Origin: an uncultured Eubacteriales bacterium
GTDB lineage: Bacteria > Bacillota > Clostridia > Christensenellales > QAND01
Length of the DNA: 25,964 nucleotides
Direction: 5' to 3'
Assembly: GCA_900546685.1 (NCBI GenBank)
Contig: UREB01000002.1
Location: 1 to 25,964 of the forward strand
The position numbers and the translations under genes are program-made. A model generated the notes under the pieces. That model saw only the letters and a list, made by a program, of their open reading frames with translations. It did no database searches and was not told the DNA's origin. Below are positions 21,444 through 25,964 of the stretch, piece after piece (the stretch's first letter is position 1; each line of letters begins with the position of its first letter).

Positions 21444-23126
21444 TTACAGCTCCATCATACGCGCTTGAAGCCGCGGTGCTGCCTTGATCATCACCACATA
21501 GATCACAACGGACAGCACCAGCGAAATGCCCATTGCCGCGACGATAAACATCGTCAAATCGTTGATTAGGAATACCAAGCCGATCATCGCCGCCAGATAG
21601 ACCAGCTCCAACAGCATGCCGTAGATGGTGTTGGTATTGCTCTTCATGGCGCGGCGTTCGCTGTCCCAATGCAGCCGGGGCCTTGCCAGATCAATGTAGA
21701 TGCCAACCAGCACCACCGGCGTGCTTAATAGCGTAATGCCAATAAACATCACCACGCAAATCCACCAAGCGGCATGCCAGGCAAAGAAGAACGCAATGCT
21801 CATCAACAGCGCCGCCAGCATCGTTACGCTCATGGAAAACAGGATCTTGCCGCGCAGCTGTGTAGCCGCCGTGACGGGCAGCACCATCATCAGCCAGCTC
21901 GACTCCCCTTCACGGGAATATACCGTCATCCCGCAGATATTCATGGCTGCAAAGAAATATCCGAAGCCTACGACTATCAGCATCAAAATCATCATAACAT
22001 CCTGCGGCAGGCTGGAAAGCAGCTCGGAGGCGGAAGCGCCGCTCATACCGATTTCCGACGCCACTTCCTGTATCGGGATGGCAATCATCATCATAACCAC
22101 CATCAATGGCGCCATGATGACGGAGATCAGCCCATTCATCACATAGGTAGGAGAGCGCAGCACGCTCTTCCATTCCTTGCGGAAAATGGCCCAAAGCGGG
22201 CTGCCTTCCTTTTTGCCGGCCGTCTTGATATCCACTTTTTTGTTGCGTACCGCCGTTTCCTCCTGGGCCGCGGCGCCGCGCTGATACAGATGCCCGGCCA
22301 CCAAATAGCACAATACAAAGCATACTGCGCAGACCGCCGCAAACAAAAGCAGATTGGTCAGCCCTGTGCTGCCGCCGTATACCAACGCGCTAGAGGCCCA
22401 TTTCGCCGGCGGAAACACAGACGTAACGGTATCCAGCAGGCCGCCGGATAAAAAGGCCATGATCTGCTCGGAAGAAACATTCTGCATGGATCTGCTCAGC
22501 ATCTGCACGCCGATGATATACAGCAGCAAAAATACAATGCCCGCTGCGGTGGCAAATTTATCTCTGTGTTTGGTAAAGACGCTGACATGCATCAAAAGCG
22601 CCACCACCAGGTTGACCAGCGCAAAGGGGATCATAGCGCCCAGCAGCACGATGACAACGGCAGACAATACATATTGGATCGTCACCGGCACATGCAACGC
22701 ATAGATGATGGCCGCCGGCACCACAAACAGCGCGTAGCTGGCCACTTCGCCGATGAGCGAGGCGGTAAATTTGCTGGCAAATACCGTGCTCTGCTTGATG
22801 GGCAGCGACGCCAAAAACGCCGTGTCCTTTGCATAATAGAGGGAAAACGCATAGGGGATGCCAAAGATAAATACCACCAGCATGCCCGCCATGATGCTGA
22901 TGGCCAGCAGCGTGTCGTGGATCACATTGAGCATCACAACATCAAACAGCCAATTCAGCAGCAGCATGTAGCCCACCAGCAGGCCGCCGCCTACCAGCAG
23001 CAGCACCAAAAGCGAAGCAATCGCCTTTCTTTTCTCCTTTGCGCTGCCCTTGAGCTGTGCTTTGAGCGTGGCAATGCCAAACGTCAGCTTTAATTGCAGC
23101 GCCGTCAGCCGCCAAAACTGCTTCAT
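21444..23126 (-). CDS. ABC-2 type transporter permease
   Basis: A 560-residue integral membrane protein with many hydrophobic helices in two halves separated by a polar stretch near residues 300-330 (GHLYQRGAAAQEETAVRNKK). The second half contains FRKEWKSVLRSPTYVMNGL and the TVYSREGESSWLMMVLPV block, features of large ABC-2 permeases in Clostridia. The substrate is unknown; candidates are a peptide, drug or lipid. The start ATG 23126 gives MKQFWRLTALQLKLTFG and overlaps the ATPase stop in an ATGA junction; a longer frame would only read into the ATPase gene. With the ATPase it forms a complete two-gene exporter. Confidence 0.9.
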   Translation of the reverse strand: MKQFWRLTALQLKLTFGIATLKAQLKGSAKEKRKAIASLLVLLLVGGGLLVGYMLLLNWLFDVVMLNVIHDTLLAISIMAGMLVVFIFGIPYAFSLYYAKDTAFLASLPIKQSTVFASKFTASLIGEVASYALFVVPAAIIYALHVPVTIQYVLSAVVIVLLGAMIPFALVNLVVALLMHVSVFTKHRDKFATAAGIVFLLLYIIGVQMLSRSMQNVSSEQIMAFLSGGLLDTVTSVFPPAKWASSALVYGGSTGLTNLLLFAAVCAVCFVLCYLVAGHLYQRGAAAQEETAVRNKKVDIKTAGKKEGSPLWAIFRKEWKSVLRSPTYVMNGLISVIMAPLMVVMMMIAIPIQEVASEIGMSGASASELLSSLPQDVMMILMLIVVGFGYFFAAMNICGMTVYSREGESSWLMMVLPVTAATQLRGKILFSMSVTMLAALLMSIAFFFAWHAAWWICVVMFIGITLLSTPVVLVGIYIDLARPRLHWDSERRAMKSNTNTIYGMLLELVYLAAMIGLVFLINDLTMFIVAAMGISLVLSVVIYVVMIKAAPRLQARMMEL

Positions 23127-23860
23127 ACCGTCGGCGCTCCTTCCGTATCCGTCAGCTCCAGGAACAGCGTTTCCAGCGATTCGTCCTTGCCGTTTCGCAG
23201 CTCCTCCAGCGTGCCCACCGCAATGATCCTGCCATGGTTGATGATGGCGATGCGATCGCACAGCTTTTCCGCGACCTCCAGCACGTGCGTAGAGAAGAAT
23301 ACCGTATTGCCCCGTTCGCAGTGCGCCCGCATCTCCTGTTTTAGCAGATGCGCGCTTTTGGGATCCAGCCCCACCATCGGCTCATCCATGATCCACAGCT
23401 GCGGATCGGGCAGCAGCGCGCCCGTTACCGCCAGCTTTTGGCGCATGCCGTGGGAATAGCTTTTGATCTGCGAACCCGCCGCCTTGGTCAAGTCAAACAT
23501 CGTTAAATACTTTTCAATCTGCGCCTGCCGCTTTTCCTTAGAAATGCCGTACATATCGCCGATGAAATTCAGGTATTCCAGGCCGGTCAGCCTATCGTAC
23601 ACCTGATGGGAATCCGGCGCATAACCAAAGCAGCGCTTGGCCTCTACCGGTTGAGACTGTATATCATAGCCGTTGATTTTGATCTGCCCTTGATCGGGCT
23701 GCAAAATGCCGGTCAGCATTTTGATGGTCGTCGTTTTGCCTGCGCCGTTAGGGCCGATAAAGCCAAATACCTCGCCGCGCTTTACGTGCAGGTTGATATC
23801 GTCTACCGCCTTCACAGAGCTTTTGGCATAGCTTTTGCTCACATGTTCGATGGAGATCAT
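23123..23860 (-). CDS. ABC transporter ATP-binding protein
   Basis: A 245-residue ATPase that powers the adjacent ABC-2 permease. Walker A is GPNGAGKTT (36-44), the signature is YSHGM (135-139), Walker B is LWIMDEP (155-161), the D-loop GLDP follows, and the switch histidine is H192 in FFSTHVLE. YSHGM in place of LSGGQ is usual for exporters of this group. The ATG at 23860 is chosen because AAAGGAG lies 7-8 bases upstream; an ATG six bases earlier is too close to the site. The promoter is at 23910-23938. The C-terminal extension after residue 215 is short and has no extra domain. Confidence 0.95.
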   Translation of the reverse strand: MISIEHVSKSYAKSSVKAVDDINLHVKRGEVFGFIGPNGAGKTTTIKMLTGILQPDQGQIKINGYDIQSQPVEAKRCFGYAPDSHQVYDRLTGLEYLNFIGDMYGISKEKRQAQIEKYLTMFDLTKAAGSQIKSYSHGMRQKLAVTGALLPDPQLWIMDEPMVGLDPKSAHLLKQEMRAHCERGNTVFFSTHVLEVAEKLCDRIAIINHGRIIAVGTLEELRNGKDESLETLFLELTDTEGAPTV

Positions 23861-23909
23861 ATCCATACTCCTTTCCTTTTCCAAGGCCCTTTTAATTTAA
23901 TTGGATTAG

Positions 23910-23938
23910 ATTATATCAACACCCCCTCCCGAATACAA
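23910..23938 (-). promoter_or_regulatory. promoter of the ABC exporter operon (TTGTAT-N17-TATAAT, extended -10)
   Basis: Minus-strand TTGTAT (23938-23933), 17 bases, TATAAT (23915-23910) with TGA just before the -10, giving an extended -10. It is about 50 bases before the ATPase start and divergent from the glpK promoter. Confidence 0.8.
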
Positions 23939-24026
23939 GCGAGACTCTGTTAACTTTTCCTCTCGTTTGTTTCCCTGCCGTTATCCGTTTTCTCTGTGCC
24001 CCGGCACGGCTAGGGACATTTTTGGG

Positions 24027-24055
24027 TTTACGGCACAGGCAAAGCGTCGTACAAT
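24027..24055 (+). promoter_or_regulatory. promoter of glpK
   Basis: TTTACG (24027-24032), 17 bases, TACAAT (24050-24055), 52 bases before the ATG. The leader has an imperfect element TGAAA-N9-TTTCA (24069-24087) around GGCGCC; whether it is a regulator site is open. Confidence 0.6.
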
Positions 24056-24107
24056 AAAAGCAGAGCTCTGAAAGGGCGCCAATTTCAAGCAAAGCGAGGC
24101 AAATTCA

Positions 24108-25598
24108 ATGGCGATCGTTGCGTTAGATCAAGGGACAACCAGCTCCCGCACCGTAATTTTCGATGCCCACGGCATCCCCATCAGCCAGCAAAACCGCACC
24201 TATACTCAAATTTTCCCTCAGCCGGGCTGGGTGGAGCATGACCCCAGCGAAATCCTTATGAGCCAGCTTTCCACGCTGCGGCAGGCGCTGGCCAGCGCCC
24301 AGATGCGCGCACAGGATGTTTCGGTGCTGGGCATTACCAACCAACGGGAAACCGTCATCGTCTGGGACCGCGAAACCGGCCGGCCCATCTACAACGCCAT
24401 CGTATGGCAGTGCCGCCGTACGGCGGATCGTATGAAGCGGCTGCAAGAGGATGGCCTGGGGCCGATGATCGCGGAAAAGACCGGATTGCCGCTGGATGCA
24501 TATTTTTCCGCCAGCAAATTGCAATGGATCTTAGATCATGTGCCGGATGCGCGGCAGATGGCCAAGGACGGCCGCCTGTTATGCGGCACGGTGGATACCT
24601 GGCTTTTATGGAATTTGACCGGCGGCAAAACGCACGCCACCGACCATACCAACGCTTCGCGCACCATGCTGTACAACCTGCATACCCATGCCTGGGACCC
24701 GGATCTGCTGGATCTATTTGGCATCCCGCAGGAAATGCTGCCCCAGATCCTCCCTTCCAGCGCTGCCTACGGCGTAACGGACGGCGATCTTGTCGGCAGC
24801 GAAATCCCCATCGGCGGTGTGGCTGGCGATCAGCAGTCCGCGCTGTTCGGCCAATGCTGCTTTGCGCCGGGCGAAGCGAAGAACACCTATGGCACCGGCT
24901 GCTTTTTGCTAATGAATACCGGCGAAACGCCACTGCTGTCCAAACAGGGGCTCATCACCACCATGGCCGCCACCCGCGAGGGCGAGCCCTTCCAATACGT
25001 CGTGGAAGGCAGCATCTTTGTGGCGGGCGCGGCTGTGCAGTGGCTGCGGGATGAGCTGCATTTGATCGACAGCGCCGCCCAAACCGAAGCGCTGGCCCTA
25101 TCCGTACCGGACAGCGGCGGGGTGGTGCTGGTGCCCGCTTTCACGGGGCTGGGCGCGCCCTATTGGGATATGTACGCACGCGGTACGTTGCTCGGCATTA
25201 CGCGCGGCACCGGCCGGGCTCACATAGCCAGGGCCACGCTGGAATCCATCGCCCTGCAAACCTACGATGTACTGGACGTTATGCAGAAAGAAACCGGCAT
25301 CGAGCTTTCCTCCCTGCGGGTGGATGGCGGCGCGTCTGCCAACGGCTTTTTGATGCAAACGCAGGCCGATCTGCTCAATAAAAGCGTCATCCGCCCCAAG
25401 GTGCTGGAAACCACGGCGTTGGGTGCTGCCTACTTGGCAGGCTTGGCGGCAGGCATCTGGAAAAGCACCGACGAATTACGCGAGTTTTGGGAGCTGGACG
25501 ATACCTTTGTGCCGCAGATTTCCGAACAGGTACGCGCCCGCCAGATCCATCTTTGGCACCGGGCCGTGGAACGCGCGCGCAGCTGGGCGGAGGAATAA
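24108..25598 (+). CDS. glpK: glycerol kinase
   Basis: GlpK phosphorylates glycerol to sn-glycerol-3-phosphate with ATP. The 496-residue length is standard. Visible marks are the phosphate-1 loop LDQGTTSSR (6-14), GITNQRETVIVWDRETG, TVDTWLLWNLTGG, GVAGDQQSALFGQ with the catalytic aspartate, KNTYGTGCFLLMNTG, FVAGAAVQWLRD, GLGAPYWDMYARG and RVDGGASANGFLMQTQADLL. In several low-GC Firmicutes a histidine before the GVAGDQQ block is phosphorylated by HPr; the matching loop here (YGVTDGDLVGSEIPIGG) has none, so that control is probably absent. No glpF, glpD or glpP is adjacent. A weak GCGAGG precedes the ATG. A hairpin terminator follows. Confidence 0.97.
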   Translation: MAIVALDQGTTSSRTVIFDAHGIPISQQNRTYTQIFPQPGWVEHDPSEILMSQLSTLRQALASAQMRAQDVSVLGITNQRETVIVWDRETGRPIYNAIVWQCRRTADRMKRLQEDGLGPMIAEKTGLPLDAYFSASKLQWILDHVPDARQMAKDGRLLCGTVDTWLLWNLTGGKTHATDHTNASRTMLYNLHTHAWDPDLLDLFGIPQEMLPQILPSSAAYGVTDGDLVGSEIPIGGVAGDQQSALFGQCCFAPGEAKNTYGTGCFLLMNTGETPLLSKQGLITTMAATREGEPFQYVVEGSIFVAGAAVQWLRDELHLIDSAAQTEALALSVPDSGGVVLVPAFTGLGAPYWDMYARGTLLGITRGTGRAHIARATLESIALQTYDVLDVMQKETGIELSSLRVDGGASANGFLMQTQADLLNKSVIRPKVLETTALGAAYLAGLAAGIWKSTDELREFWELDDTFVPQISEQVRARQIHLWHRAVERARSWAEE

Positions 25599-25689
25599 GT
25601 CGATATTCCCCGCCTATCTAACGCACATCAACGCCAGGAAAGATTGCCAAATATATCGACAACTGCGCTTTTCTGTAATTTGCATACTT

Positions 25690-25725
25690 AAAAAGGGAGC
25701 TGCTTTTCAAAAGCGCTCCCTTTTC
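25690..25725. terminator. bidirectional terminator between glpK and the last gene
   Basis: A long hairpin with 9-bp outer arms (about 25690-25700 with 25717-25725) and an inner GCTTTT/AAAAGC helix, A-rich on one side and T-rich on the other. It lies between convergent genes. The 91 bases before it, after the glpK stop, hold no gene that I can see. Confidence 0.85.
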
Positions 25726-25964
25726 TATGCCCGCTGTACTGTCAACGGCGGCCCGGTCAGCCGTATGATGTGCGCATCCATATACCGTGCGTCTTGCTCG
25801 TCATGGGTCACCATAACGATCAGCCGCCCCTCGGCATACCTGACAAGCGCATCCATCACCTGATGCTTGCTGTCCGTATCCAAGCCCTTGAAGGCTTCAT
25901 CCATCAACCAAACATCCCCGCCAAAGCATACCATGCGCGCCAAGGCCACCCGCCGGCGCATCCC
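25725..25964 (-). CDS. ABC transporter ATP-binding protein, C-terminal part only
   Basis: The last 79 codons of an ABC ATPase whose 5' part lies beyond the right edge. The visible part starts at the end of the signature motif (GMRRRVALARM), then Walker B DVWLMDEAFKGLD, and the switch histidine in VMVTHDEQDA. The short tail after it, with nothing but IIRLTGPPLTV, matches the compact ATPases of the nitrate/sulfonate/taurine or thiamine-precursor importer group, but that is only a guess from the short tail. DEAFKGLD has alanine where DEPF is usual. The stop lies inside the bidirectional terminator shared with glpK. Confidence 0.88.
   Translation of the reverse strand, partial: GMRRRVALARMVCFGGDVWLMDEAFKGLDTDSKHQVMDALVRYAEGRLIVMVTHDEQDARYMDAHIIRLTGPPLTVQRA

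Noticed and set aside
23127..23261. Longer ABC permease start
   Set aside because: The extra 45 residues are the antisense-frame shadow of the ATPase C-terminus; the ATGA overlap start is typical and fits the protein.
24069..24087. TGAAA-N9-TTTCA before glpK as a catabolite-control (cre) site
   Set aside because: It does not match the cre consensus core and the arms are only five bases.
25599..25665. GTCGATAT / ATATCGAC inverted repeat after the glpK stop
   Set aside because: Eight-base arms about 45 bases apart are plausible by chance, there is no T run, and a clear terminator follows. No attachment-site or element signs.

Overview
The window (about 26 kb, GC clearly above 50% by eye) reads as chromosomal core DNA of a spore-forming member of the Clostridia or a close Firmicutes lineage. 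The evidence is a gerA-type spore germination operon, a cysteine T-box leader, the cdaA-ybbR c-di-AMP pair, a murG lying outside a cell-division cluster, DegV, strong AGGAGG ribosome sites and Firmicutes-like promoters. I see no phage, insertion sequence, CRISPR array, tRNA or rRNA.

Layout. Positions 1-2700 (minus strand): gcvT, a DUF1461 membrane protein and tsaD (cut by the left edge) form a tight run behind one promoter. Positions 2728-5177 (minus): cysE-cysS, read from a consensus promoter through a cysteine-specific T-box with its own terminator. Positions 5298-7896 (plus): murG and an unusual HEAT-THUMP-methyltransferase fusion. Positions 7939-9331 (minus): an XRE regulator with a membrane domain and an unrecognised membrane-anchored protein. 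Positions 9328-13119 (minus): a small acidic protein, the diadenylate cyclase cdaA, its YbbR partner and a COG2509 flavoprotein. Positions 13277-17343 (minus): a four-gene germinant receptor operon, A-B-C-D, with every junction an ATGA overlap, a candidate sigma-G promoter and an in-frame stop inside the C gene. Positions 17357-19573 (plus): a fucose-mutarotase-like gene, a HAD phosphatase and two related small lipoproteins. Positions 19572-21182 (minus): DegV and a permuted-papain-like protein. Positions 21343-23938 (minus): an ABC-2 exporter pair followed by a structured non-coding stretch. Positions 24027-25725 (plus): glpK. From 25725 to the right edge (minus): the end of an ABC ATPase.

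How the parts fit. The cysteine operon senses uncharged tRNA-Cys and raises both cysteine synthesis (CysE) and its charging (CysS). The cdaA/ybbR set makes and controls c-di-AMP. The ger operon should be expressed in the forespore to build a nutrient receptor, although its lipoprotein subunit gene looks broken. Convergent genes are separated by shared bidirectional hairpin terminators at 7905-7941, 19542-19573 and 25690-25725.

Most notable: the in-frame TAA in gerC; a four-cysteine cluster added to CysE; a near-identical 12-base promoter spacer upstream of two unlinked genes; the HEAT-methyltransferase fusion; and a possible pseudoknot RNA at 21344-21401. I found no clear multi-gene undescribed system.
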